Source: SKPS01 sp964469215 (lineage in GTDB: Bacteria; Bacteroidota; Bacteroidia; Bacteroidales; SKPS01). From it: 64,000 nt of DNA. Below, in pieces: positions 26,331-34,357 of this stretch. Below the pieces are notes generated by a model, which was not told where the DNA came from, did not search any database, and saw only the letters and a program-made list of their open reading frames with translations. Positions within the stretch are counted from its first letter, which is position 1; each line of letters starts with the position of its first letter. A program made the position numbers and the translations under genes. The stretch is taken from the NCBI GenBank assembly GCA_964469215.1, contig CAYXYB010000002.1, positions 1 to 64,000 of the forward strand, read 5' to 3'.

Positions 26331-26362
26331 TTTCACTCTTTCACAATTTCACAATTTCACAC
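26331..26362. repeat. Octamer tandem repeat (TTTCACAA type), four units
   Basis: TTTCACTC, TTTCACAA, TTTCACAA, TTTCACAC, exactly in 8-nt register. It overlaps the expected -33 region of the hisS promoter. Confidence 0.85.
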
Positions 26363-26491
26363 TAAACACATCAACAAATAAACACACTCATCCCAATAAT
26401 GTCGTATCTTGCGGTGATATTTGATCTGTGCAGTTGAAGCAGAACCATTCATGAAACAATTGATCAGCAAAACAAGAAAAAGAGTCCTGTT

Positions 26492-27130
26492 ATGACCAAA
26501 CCATTATGTGTTGCAACCGCTTTCATCTTGTTATTGTTCGCTGGATGCTCCAAAGATGATAAAGACAAACTTCCGGATGCTCCCGCTGCAATTCAGTATT
26601 ACATAAAGAACATCCGGCCAGCCCATCCGTTAAAGGGGCTTTCGTTCCTGAAGGTGGAATCCTATCAGCAAACCACTGAATATACTTGTGGCCCTGCGGC
26701 TGTGATCTCCCTTCTCCGCTACTACGGTAAAAAAGGTAATGAGATGGTTATAGCATCAGAGATGGGGACGAGCTCAACAACGGGAACCACTCCGGAGCAG
26801 ATGTCAACATGGCTTAACGACAATGGCTTCAAGGCATCATGGCACCAGGGCGGGTCCCTCGAGATGCTGCAGGTCAATCTTGCGGACAATATCCCGACAC
26901 TTGTTGAGTGGAGTGATTGGGGCGGGCACTGGGTGCTTGTGATCGGGTATGATATCAGAGATCCGGAAGACCTGATGGACGATGTGATCATTTTTGCAGA
27001 TCCCTACGACCGGCACGACGATAATCAGGATGGCATAACCTGGTTCAACGCCCAACGCTTTTATTACATGTGGTACGATGCCCTCCTGTTCGGAAGCACC
27101 TTGAGGCAGGTGTATATTTCTGTTAATTAG
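26492..27130 (+). CDS. Lipoprotein with C39-like cysteine peptidase domain
   Basis: A 212-residue precursor with a lipobox (LFAGC, C19). Residues about 50-200 form a C39/papain-like fold: catalytic Cys in YTCGPAA (C66), His in GGHWVLVIGYD (H146) and Asp in FADPYDR (D170). C39 domains usually cut leader peptides at double-glycine sites on the cytoplasmic side; a lipid-anchored, free-standing version would work on the periplasmic or surface side, so its substrate is open. It stands alone, 350 bp from hisS, with no ABC transporter nearby. The fold call is good; the activity is inferred. Confidence 0.8.
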   Translation: MTKPLCVATAFILLLFAGCSKDDKDKLPDAPAAIQYYIKNIRPAHPLKGLSFLKVESYQQTTEYTCGPAAVISLLRYYGKKGNEMVIASEMGTSSTTGTTPEQMSTWLNDNGFKASWHQGGSLEMLQVNLADNIPTLVEWSDWGGHWVLVIGYDIRDPEDLMDDVIIFADPYDRHDDNQDGITWFNAQRFYYMWYDALLFGSTLRQVYISVN

Positions 27131-27180
27131 CAGATTAGTTAATCAGCAAATTTGCAAATTTAATTTGCCGATTAATTAAT
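27126..27180. repeat. Degenerate 8-nt-register repeat and hairpin after the C39-like gene
   Basis: TTAGCAGA, TTAGTTAA, TCAGCAAA, TTTGCAAA in succession, overlapping the stop codon; the stretch can also fold (TTAATCAGCAAATT against AATTTGCCGATTAA), and a TTTTT follows near 27180. It may work as a terminator. Confidence 0.5.
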
Positions 27181-27265
27181 TTTTACCTGACATGTGTTGA
27201 TTACATATCCTGAAAAAGCCGTAAAAGGTAGGCCGTCCAGTTTCGCAAAAAGGTTAGGGTCGCTG

Positions 27266-28051
27266 CTACTCCTGTTCTGGTTCTGGCTCAGGCAATGCCT
27301 CCTGCTGCATTTTCTCTTCCTTCGCCTTCATTGCCTTGTTTTCACAGCGATCGCACAGGTCGCTGATCTTTTTCATCTCCCTGGCCTGTGCGACAGTACC
27401 TTCAAAAATCTCGTCGGTACGGTCTGTATTGATATATGAACAATCGGAATAAAGATGGAAGCTTTTACCTGATTTAGTCCAGTAGACATGGTTCACACCT
27501 TCATTAAGGGTTTCGACCTGTTCTGTTTGCTCTGTATACTCTTCCACTGAAGGTGGATTCAGGTCGATGCCTACCAGGCCTGCTACCACCATAGCTACTA
27601 CAGCGATTGTACCCACCAGCCCCTTTTGCTTACCACTAAGGTTTTTGTTAGTGAAAATCAGGATCACCAGGGGTAGAAATGCGATAATGCTCATGATAGC
27701 TCCCAACTGATTCTGGACAAAAAACCTGAATTTATCCTGTTTTGACGCAGGATCGAGACGGTTGGCCTTTTTCCAGAGCAGCGAACCGGCCCCCACACAA
27801 ATCAGGTCTGCAACAATAAGCACAATAAGCCAGGTGGTGCTGATAGGAGGTTTTTTAAGTAATACAATGGCCCAGATCTGGAACCCGATCGCCACAATCC
27901 ATGCAATTACAGCTATCAACCGAAGCATCCTTGCCCTGGATTTGCTCAAAACACTTGGTTCAAATGGTTTGGTCTCTTTAGGGGTGATGCCGTCTGGCGT
28001 TTCGTCGCCGCCCACCCTGGTTAGCTTTTTCTTTGTTCCCTGGTCTGTCAT
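27266..28051 (-). CDS. Four-helix membrane protein with C-terminal Cys motif
   Basis: A 261-residue protein I do not recognise as a whole. The N-terminus (1-40) is polar; four membrane helices follow at about 43-62, 72-92, 112-133 and 142-162. The C-terminal soluble part has WTKSGKSFHLYSDCSYI and, 30 residues on, CDRCENK, so a His-Cys...Cys-x2-Cys set that could bind zinc, and ends in a Glu/Pro-rich tail. A similar short Cys/His segment occurs at the ends of assorted bacterial membrane and nuclease proteins. Divergent from the gene at 28211, with a TACATTTG box at 28091-28098 on its strand. Confidence 0.6.
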   Translation of the reverse strand: MTDQGTKKKLTRVGGDETPDGITPKETKPFEPSVLSKSRARMLRLIAVIAWIVAIGFQIWAIVLLKKPPISTTWLIVLIVADLICVGAGSLLWKKANRLDPASKQDKFRFFVQNQLGAIMSIIAFLPLVILIFTNKNLSGKQKGLVGTIAVVAMVVAGLVGIDLNPPSVEEYTEQTEQVETLNEGVNHVYWTKSGKSFHLYSDCSYINTDRTDEIFEGTVAQAREMKKISDLCDRCENKAMKAKEEKMQQEALPEPEPEQE

Positions 28052-28090
28052 TTCTTAATGATATTAAGGTTAATAATTAATTACCAACTG

Positions 28091-28098
28091 CAAATGTA
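28091..28098 (-). promoter_or_regulatory. Putative -7 box (TACATTTG) of the four-helix membrane protein gene
   Basis: TAnnTTTG match on the minus strand, 40 bp before the start codon at 28051. Confidence 0.45.
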
Positions 28099-28160
28099 CT
28101 ATTGTTTAATCAGGAATACAATCCCTATGAAATATTTTTCATTTAAAGAACAAATTGTAG

Positions 28161-28168
28161 TATATTTG
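28161..28168 (+). promoter_or_regulatory. Putative -7 box (TATATTTG) of the 28211 gene
   Basis: TATATTTG 43 bp before the ATG at 28211, divergent from the box at 28091-28098. Confidence 0.55.
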
Positions 28169-28210
28169 CCTTATAATATCTTACAATCATTAATTTAAAT
28201 CAATAAGACC

Positions 28211-28660
28211 ATGCTTAAACAATTGATGGAGATTATCCAGGCCAATGCCGGCGAAGCAATCATCAAGAATCCTTCAATCCCAAACCGTAAAAATAAGGCT
28301 GCTATGAAAGCTACTGCCGGTTCGATTTTGAACAACCTCAGGAAGACAGCCGGTGGAGGTCAACTCGATGACGTGATGGAGTTGTTCAAGGGAAAAACGG
28401 AAGCAACCTCAAGCCCTGTTGTCAACCAGCTCTCCGGAAATGTTACCAATGACCTGATGAAAAAATTCGGCATTGATAAAGGTGCAGCTTCCGGCATCGT
28501 TCAGCAATTACTGCCTGCTGTAATAAAACAACTGACAAACAGGACCAACGATCCGAATGACAAGAGCATCAACCTGGAAGGGATCCTCGGCACGCTGACA
28601 AAAGGGAAGGCTAAAGGTGGTTTTCTTGGCAGTATTTTAAAAGGGCTGTTCAGGAGCTGA
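28211..28660 (+). CDS. Small soluble protein resembling the DUF937 group
   Basis: A 149-residue cytoplasmic protein with no signal peptide or membrane helix. Its pattern of short amphipathic helices rich in Gly/Asn/Leu, with FGIDKGAASGIVQQLLPAVIKQL and a Gly-rich GGFLGSILKGLF end, resembles DUF937/YidB-type proteins, whose role is unknown. The resemblance is by eye only. It has its own promoter and is followed by the convergent YpfJ-like gene. Confidence 0.5.
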   Translation: MLKQLMEIIQANAGEAIIKNPSIPNRKNKAAMKATAGSILNNLRKTAGGGQLDDVMELFKGKTEATSSPVVNQLSGNVTNDLMKKFGIDKGAASGIVQQLLPAVIKQLTNRTNDPNDKSINLEGILGTLTKGKAKGGFLGSILKGLFRS

Positions 28661-28707
28661 ATTAGAATCCATTAAGTAAAACCGGAATCAGGCAAAAAAC
28701 GTTCAGG

Positions 28708-29565
28708 CTATAACTGCCTGGCATTGAATGTGTCACCCTGGCGTATATCACCTGTTTTAATTCCTTTGGCCAGCCAGTTTCTGCGCTGTTCAGAAGTGCC
28801 ATGCTGGAAAGAATCTGGAGTGACATACCCGCGGGATTTCATTTGTATTTGATCATCACCCACTGCAGCAGCAGCATTCAGAGCCTCGGCAAGATCCCCT
28901 TCTTCAAGAAAACCGAACATCTTTTGTCCATGGTGAACCCAAACCCCTGCAAGAAAATCAGCCTGAAGCTCCAGCTTTACAGTCATCTCGTTAATGACCT
29001 TCTGACTGGCTCCGGATGCTCGCCGGGAGTTCAGATTATCCATAGTCCCCATGAGGTTTTGCACATGATGCCCCACTTCGTGTGCAAGTATGTAGGCAAC
29101 AGCAAAATCACCCCTGGCGCCAAGCTTATCCTGTAACTTTTCCAGGAACTCCAGGTCGATGTAAACTTTCTCATCACCGGGGCAATAAAACGGTCCGGTG
29201 GCATCCTGAGCGTAACCACAGGCTGAACTTACACTCGTCCTGAAAAGTACAAGTTTAGGCTCTCTGTAAGTTTTCCCCATGTCGTTGAAAAGCTTTTGCC
29301 AGACTTCTTCAATGTCAGCAAGCACAACCGACACGAATTGCCCCATTTCCTGTTCTTTGGCCGACAGAGGAACCTCCTCCACGGTATCTGCTGCCGAAGG
29401 GAGATCACCAAGGTTGATTACAGATAAAGGATCCCCTCCAATGAAATAAATAACTGCGGCAAGTATTAGTGTGCCGATGATGCCTCCTTTCATGCCGATC
29501 GGACGCCGGCCACTGGTTCTCATATCTTCAACATTGACGCTTTGCCTTCTGCCTTTCCAACGCAT
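28708..29565 (-). CDS. YpfJ-family neutral zinc metallopeptidase
   Basis: A 285-residue membrane-anchored putative zinc protease. One N-terminal membrane helix (about 27-43) follows a basic RRXS-rich start (MRWKGRRQSVNVEDMRTSGRR, the usual YpfJ opening). The catalytic HEVGHH lies at 162-167, with E-rich helix KLELQADFLAGVWVHH (about 210-225) giving the third ligand region, and GDDQIQMKSRGYVTPDSFQHGTSEQR near the end, all family hallmarks. Substrate unknown. Start is the ATG at 29565. Confidence 0.9.
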   Translation of the reverse strand: MRWKGRRQSVNVEDMRTSGRRPIGMKGGIIGTLILAAVIYFIGGDPLSVINLGDLPSAADTVEEVPLSAKEQEMGQFVSVVLADIEEVWQKLFNDMGKTYREPKLVLFRTSVSSACGYAQDATGPFYCPGDEKVYIDLEFLEKLQDKLGARGDFAVAYILAHEVGHHVQNLMGTMDNLNSRRASGASQKVINEMTVKLELQADFLAGVWVHHGQKMFGFLEEGDLAEALNAAAAVGDDQIQMKSRGYVTPDSFQHGTSEQRRNWLAKGIKTGDIRQGDTFNARQL

Positions 29566-29654
29566 ATCAGTTGATTATTGGTTATTTTTGTCAAAAATTT
29601 TACCGCCGGCAAGATACATCATTAAAAGATATAAAATACCGAACATCAAAATTA

Positions 29655-30104
29655 ATGAAATCAAAAATAAACCTTGATGGTTTTTTAAAGACTTGCTGGA
29701 TTTTAATCTGGGAGGCTCCGCAAAATATCCTGGGCTTGTTGATATTCCTTATTCACAGAAGGCGAACCGGAAAACCGCAATACATCCACCATCGGGCATT
29801 AATACCAACAAAAGGTTTTGGCATTAGCCTGGGATGGTTTGTTTTTTACCCAAAATCAGATGATCCTGCAGGAAATCTAAATCTAAAAAACATAAAACAT
29901 GAATATGGCCACGCCATACAGTCACGGTTGCTTGGCTCACTATATCTACCACTGGTTGGCATCCCTTCATTGGCAAGAATCCTTTACAAATGGCTGTTTT
30001 TAAAATTACACAGAACACCATGGGATGGTTATTTTCTGGGGTATCCTGAACGATGGGCCGATAGACTAGGGCACAGCCGGTTTCATGACAGGAAACAATT
30101 ATAG
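29655..30104 (+). CDS. Small HEYGH-motif protein, putative metallopeptidase
   Basis: A 149-residue protein. It has a hydrophobic N-terminal segment (about 8-33), then KHEYGHAIQSRLLGSLYL with an HExxH-like motif (HEYGH), a second hydrophobic stretch (YLPLVGIPSLA), and YPERWADRLG, which could give the third metal ligand (Glu or Asp). The pattern 'HEYGH...GYPExWADxLGG' recurs in Bacteroidota proteins of unknown role. I choose the ATG at 29655; the longer frame from 29571 overlaps the YpfJ promoter region. The C-terminus after LGH looks shortened and may be altered. Divergent from the ypfJ-like gene. Confidence 0.6.
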   Translation: MKSKINLDGFLKTCWILIWEAPQNILGLLIFLIHRRRTGKPQYIHHRALIPTKGFGISLGWFVFYPKSDDPAGNLNLKNIKHEYGHAIQSRLLGSLYLPLVGIPSLARILYKWLFLKLHRTPWDGYFLGYPERWADRLGHSRFHDRKQL

Positions 30105-30181
30105 AGAGAAACCACCCTGGTAAAGTCTCAAGTTTTATCAATATCTAAGAACTGCTTTTATCAGAGCGTAATCACTGCTAA

Positions 30182-30280
30182 TTTTTCACAGAGGAGATTC
30201 GGGATCAAAAGGAGTACCAAAGCGTCTTATCTCTATGTAACTCTTTATTAACTCCGTGGTTCTCTGTGTAATAAAAATGT
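30182..30280. repeat. Imperfect inverted repeat of the CACAGAG/CTCTGTG type
   Basis: TTTTTCACAGAG near 30183 and TCTCTGTGTAATAAAAA near 30262, with ACTCCGTGG and CTCTATGTAACTC motifs between. It fills most of the 253-bp gene-free stretch 30105-30357. A related but different copy lies at 42613-42690. Confidence 0.5.
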
Positions 30281-30357
30281 TTAATAAACCCTTTATATCG
30301 GTATCACCTATACGCAGATATCGAATGTGTTGATTTCACCTTTGGTTTTCTATGATA

Positions 30358-30897
30358 TTAAAAGGAATCCTTAGTGGAATTGCCTTTCCGGCGATAGCTT
30401 CTGTTATCCCAAGGAGGTACAGGATTTTTATCGATCCATAAACCCCTTTTAGCATTCCTGGCTTCAATTTCGAGTTCTGCAAGGGTTGAGTCTGAGTTGT
30501 ACTTTTTAAAGTGCCAGGCCAGGCCAGCTTTGACCATCTCGTGTCCCAGCTCCCTTCCGTCTGACAGAAAAGTATATGCGAGCAACCGGTCGTATGCATC
30601 CTTACCTGTTATTTTGATCTCAACAACTTCGTTCATGCATAAATCTGCAAGATAATTCTTTGAAACCCTGTAAAACGGCATCCCACGTTCGGGAGCATCT
30701 ATCCCTTCCATCCTTATCCGTACGTTTTTGTTACCGGCAAGAAGGATGTCATAGGTATCGCCATCCAGAATTTTAACCACCCTGCCCGTGACCGTGACTT
30801 CCTCCTGTTCTGACTCCGTGTTTATGTCTCTGGATGAACAGGAAACATCGATAACAAGCAGGATAAAAAGCCAGGGAGCGATTGGGTTGCAGATCAT
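30358..30897 (-). CDS. Secreted thermonuclease (staphylococcal nuclease fold), probable lipoprotein
   Basis: A 179-residue nuclease of the SNase family. The signal ends in a lipobox-like DVSC (C20). The OB-fold core has the active-site set: D47 in ILDGDTYD, R62 in RIRMEGIDAPE with E70, and R104 in KDAYDRLLAYTF, corresponding to the Asp/Arg/Glu/Arg of staphylococcal nuclease. It should cut DNA or RNA in a calcium-dependent way outside the cytoplasm, for nutrient or biofilm DNA. Single gene; the C-terminal tail is basic. Confidence 0.9.
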   Translation of the reverse strand: MICNPIAPWLFILLVIDVSCSSRDINTESEQEEVTVTGRVVKILDGDTYDILLAGNKNVRIRMEGIDAPERGMPFYRVSKNYLADLCMNEVVEIKITGKDAYDRLLAYTFLSDGRELGHEMVKAGLAWHFKKYNSDSTLAELEIEARNAKRGLWIDKNPVPPWDNRSYRRKGNSTKDSF

Positions 30898-31101
30898 TGT
30901 GCGGGGATTATCAGGGTTTGACGGTAAAGTTAATCAATTTTTTTTGATTCTGACTCTTTTTGTAGTAAAAGCACCTTACCCTTCCTTTGAATACTTTTAG
31001 GCTTAGCAATGCAATAGTTCAGGAACCGTGATTGCAAATAACCTCGAACGTTTGCGAAGGTTACCGGACTCCGGAGCGCGCCAGCAAAGCGAGTACCCTC
31101 A

Positions 31102-31770
31102 CTACCTCTTCAAAACCTTCGCATTAATCACCTCTCCTGCCGTTACACCCCGAAACATATAGACTCCCTGAGGAAGATGTGAAAGGTCTATTGTGGTTAT
31201 ATCTCTTTCTGTGGTGCCAGAAAGGAGGCAGCGGCCGTTGAGATCATTGAGTGTCCAGGTTATGGCTTGTGCTGTATGGTCAGGGAAATTGAGGGTTATG
31301 AGATTGTTTGTTGGGTTTGGACAGATGGTCCACGTGGGCTTCCCGGTGGCGGGTGCTCCTGTGCCGGTGGAGGTGCCTGTCACGGTGAAGGTGGCTGCCA
31401 TGGTCTGGAACTGCACCATCTCGCAACGGGTTACATCATTGGATATCCTGCCAATGTAATGGATATGCCGGATGCCGGTCGGAAGGGGTAGAATCCATGT
31501 GGTGTCGTAAAAGGTCTGGACAGCAGTAAGCATCCCGCTGTAGAAACAGCCGTCGAGAAATATCGTGTCTTTAATTAAAGAATGGGCATAATAGATCCTG
31601 TGACCGAGACAGGGTGTTGAGCTACGGGTTACTATCATGATGGTGTCCTGGTTGGTGGGGGCTGAAGGGATGACCTGTATGCTGTCGATATACGGACAGC
31701 ACCCGGTCTGGGCATTCAATAATCCATTCTGTAACAGGATAACCGATAAGAGAGGTAATAAATACTTCAT
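31102..31770 (-). CDS. T9SS type A cargo protein, short
   Basis: A 222-residue secreted protein. The signal peptide ends near LLNAQ (21). The middle (25-135) is a Cys-containing beta-rich domain of unknown type. A Thr/Gly/Ser linker (TGTSTGTGAPATG) leads to a type A C-terminal sorting domain, CPNPTNNLITLNF to YMFRGVTAGEVINAKVLKR, which directs passage through the type IX secretion system and attachment or release at the cell surface. The cargo part is not recognised. A TATATTTG box lies upstream (31795-31802). Confidence 0.85.
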   Translation of the reverse strand: MKYLLPLLSVILLQNGLLNAQTGCCPYIDSIQVIPSAPTNQDTIMIVTRSSTPCLGHRIYYAHSLIKDTIFLDGCFYSGMLTAVQTFYDTTWILPLPTGIRHIHYIGRISNDVTRCEMVQFQTMAATFTVTGTSTGTGAPATGKPTWTICPNPTNNLITLNFPDHTAQAITWTLNDLNGRCLLSGTTERDITTIDLSHLPQGVYMFRGVTAGEVINAKVLKR

Positions 31771-31794
31771 ACTGCAATTGGTTCACTTGGTTTA

Positions 31795-31802
31795 CAAATA
31801 TA
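31795..31802 (-). promoter_or_regulatory. Putative -7 box (TATATTTG) of the 31102-31770 cargo gene
   Basis: Minus-strand TAnnTTTG match 25 bp before the start codon at 31770. Confidence 0.5.
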
Positions 31803-31817
31803 ATCATTTTCAGGTTC

Positions 31818-31845
31818 AATTACGAATTAAAAATTATGAATTACG
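31818..31845. repeat. Heptamer tandem repeat (AATTACG type), four units
   Basis: AATTACG, AATTAAA, AATTATG, AATTACG, exactly in 7-nt register, between the 31102-31770 gene and the ion-channel remnant. Confidence 0.85.
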
Positions 31846-31859
31846 ACGGGCAATGTCAC

Positions 31860-32246
31860 TCAGGACTCATCACCCCTGCCTTCAAACTTCTCCATCAACT
31901 TGTCCAACTGTTCGCAAAGCTTGTCGCCTTTCGCATCAGGGACGTCGTTGTTGTCGGCGACCATGGCGTCTACAAATATCGAGTTGAGGAGCGAGAGGCC
32001 GATGATGCCGCCCGTGACGAGTATCAACATGAAATTGACGGTTTTTAAGAAGCCTTTGAATGTGTAACACCGGATTTTTACGATCATCTCCAGCACAAAC
32101 ATTAGGGCAAACAGCATGCCGGAGGTAAAGAGGACAGTTTGTAAGAGGGGGGAGAGACCGGAGAAGTTCTATGCGAAAATGACTATGGCATAGCTGATCA
32201 TCAACGCAAGGATGAATGCGTCGTTGAGGAGAATTTTCTTTAATAT
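31860..32246 (-). pseudogene. Internally deleted voltage-gated ion-channel-like gene with nonsense codon
   Basis: Minus-strand frame. From 32246: KILLNDAFILALMISYAIVIFA, then an in-frame TAG (32169-32171), then NFSGLSPLLQTV and an ATG at 32117 leading to LFALMFVLEMIVKIRCYTFKGFLK. These match S1 and S2 of bacterial ion-transport channels. Directly after comes TGGIIGLSLLNSIFVDAMVADNND and a KLCEQLDKLMEKF coiled end, which match S6 and the C-terminal tail; S3 to the pore are missing. No ATG precedes the first segment. So the gene has lost its middle and gained a stop. The 85-residue ORF 31860-32117 might still be translated. Confidence 0.6.
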
Positions 32247-32397
32247 GGCGGTTTATTATGCGATGCAAATTACATAGTAATCACAAAGTAACAATAATGA
32301 GGTGATCTCTTTTTATGAGAATGACTATTTGCGATGATCTGATTTTTTTTATTTGGTTATTATTGTATTATCTTTACGAACCTTTTTATCACATGCA

Positions 32398-34236
32398 ATG
32401 AATACAGCTGCCTGTATCAAGAGTTGTAACATACGGATTTTATGTGTGTTAATGATTGCTCTTCTGGTTGGTGCCGGTGTTGCTGAGGCAGATGTCAATG
32501 ACCGCAAAAGCAGTCAGAAAGAGGATGCATGCTTTAAAGATGCTCAGGGCAACATATTGTGTGGGGTACCTGAAATCGACAGGCTTGTTGCTGAGGCGAG
32601 GGTGCAGTACTATCGTTATGGCAACCTTGCCGCTGCAGATAGTTTAGCCACACTGGCCATCCAACAGGCAGGCATGACTTACAGGACAAGTGTTATGCTC
32701 CAGTCCCTCAACGCTTTTCTTGGGATGTGCGAGCAGGGTTACGACAACACAAAAGCGGTAAATTATGCAAGGCAGGCTGAAGAACTTGTGCTTAAAGTTG
32801 ATATGCCGGAATTGGTCTGGAACACATACATCAACTTTGCTAAGGTGTGGAACAGCGAGTTCAGCTTCGACAATGCCCTGGGATTTGCCTACAAGTCGCT
32901 TGCTGCTGCTGAATCGGCAAATATTCGCAGGATGAAAATTCTTAGCCTGATCCAGATAGGCAACATCCTTCAGAACAGCAGCCAGACAATCGAAAGTCTT
33001 CGCTATTTTCTGAATGCCCTTACTATTGCAGAGGCCTCGAAAGATCCGGATCTCCTGACAGAGTGCTACGAGACACTGTCTTTATTCTACGAAATGAACA
33101 AAGGATACGATAAAGCCATCAACTACAAGATGAAGGAGATTGACCTTATAAATACCCATAAACCATTGGACTCCATAGCTCTTTACTGGGCATACATCAG
33201 CCTTGAAAAGATCAACTTTTGCTGCAACAACAAGGTTCAGGAGGAGAGGCTGGAGGAGATCATCGCTTTTGCGGTTAAACAGAAGAACAACTATATGAAG
33301 CAATATGTCCTGGCCATGTTCAGAAGTTATCTGATGAACAATAACCTCTTCCAAAGATTGCGGGAGCTTTATATTGAGAATTATCCTGAAGAGCTTACAT
33401 ACCTAAGCATACAACAGCCTGGTGTTTACTTCCGCCTTAAGGCAATATTTATGGAACTGGATAATCAGATCGATTCAGCTTACACATTCTATGCTAAGGC
33501 AGAAGAAATTGCTGTACAGGGTGGATCCAAAGTTATGGCAGCCAACGCCCTGATCCGTTTCGGCGAGTTCCTGCAGCGCACCGGAAGAGACAGGGAGGCT
33601 ACCGGGAAATACATGCAGGCTTTTGAACTTGCCAGCATGACAGGTTTTTTTGAATACGCCCTTAAAGCTGCAAAAGTTCTCGAAGAGATACACGAAAACA
33701 GTGGAAATTTCAGGGAAGCACTTCACTTTGCCCAACTCACCCGGTCGATTTCAGACAGTATTGCCAGGATGAATCGCAAGGAGGAGATACTTGCCATGGA
33801 GATCAGGAATACTGAAAATATCAGGAAGATGGAACTAAAGGAAGAGCTACTTTCAACCCGAAGAAAATACAACATACAATATACATTTATCCTACTGCTT
33901 ATCCTAACATTTTTTGCCGTCCTTGTAACGATAGGGAATTTCAGGGTTTCTGCAACCGCAGTAAAGGTTCTCGGTTTTATATCGTTAATATTTCTTTTTG
34001 AATTCATAATCCTTCTAACCGATAATCAGATACACCAGATAACTCATGGTGAGCCACTTAAGGTGCTGGCTATCAAGGTGGTTTTGATCTCATTCCTCCT
34101 GCCGCTGCACCACTGGACTGAGAAAAAGATTATTTATCACCTGCTGAACCGTAAAATCATAAAATTCGAAAAAAGGAAGTTAATGGCCATAATGCGGAAT
34201 CTGAAGACGACAGCGACTGAAATTTGGGGAAGGTGA
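32398..34236 (+). CDS. TPR-repeat membrane protein with C-terminal multi-helix anchor
   Basis: A 612-residue exported protein. A signal peptide or anchor (about 12-32) is followed by some ten helical TPR-like repeats (about 60-460), a coiled coil (about 465-505), then membrane helices at about 508-528, 536-552 and 574-592 and a short basic cytoplasmic tail. The layout resembles Bacteroidota TPR sensor proteins whose tails carry a histidine kinase, LuxR or LytTR output; here the tail (about 45 residues) has no output domain. Start at ATG 32398; the longer frame begins at a TTG. Partner unknown. Confidence 0.7.
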   Translation: MNTAACIKSCNIRILCVLMIALLVGAGVAEADVNDRKSSQKEDACFKDAQGNILCGVPEIDRLVAEARVQYYRYGNLAAADSLATLAIQQAGMTYRTSVMLQSLNAFLGMCEQGYDNTKAVNYARQAEELVLKVDMPELVWNTYINFAKVWNSEFSFDNALGFAYKSLAAAESANIRRMKILSLIQIGNILQNSSQTIESLRYFLNALTIAEASKDPDLLTECYETLSLFYEMNKGYDKAINYKMKEIDLINTHKPLDSIALYWAYISLEKINFCCNNKVQEERLEEIIAFAVKQKNNYMKQYVLAMFRSYLMNNNLFQRLRELYIENYPEELTYLSIQQPGVYFRLKAIFMELDNQIDSAYTFYAKAEEIAVQGGSKVMAANALIRFGEFLQRTGRDREATGKYMQAFELASMTGFFEYALKAAKVLEEIHENSGNFREALHFAQLTRSISDSIARMNRKEEILAMEIRNTENIRKMELKEELLSTRRKYNIQYTFILLLILTFFAVLVTIGNFRVSATAVKVLGFISLIFLFEFIILLTDNQIHQITHGEPLKVLAIKVVLISFLLPLHHWTEKKIIYHLLNRKIIKFEKRKLMAIMRNLKTTATEIWGR

Positions 34237-34357
34237 AGGTGAATAAGGGTCCTAAAAACCTAAAATCTTTGATGTTCTGATTTTACCTAGGATCCTCGAA
34301 AAACAATGAAGTTAAAGATTTCTTGTATTTCGGTATGTGAGTATTGAGGAGAAAATC

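Noticed and set aside
31936..32268. 110-codon minus-strand frame with His/Arg-rich product
   Set aside because: It is the alternative frame of the ion-channel remnant; the neighbouring frame shows channel-like helices.
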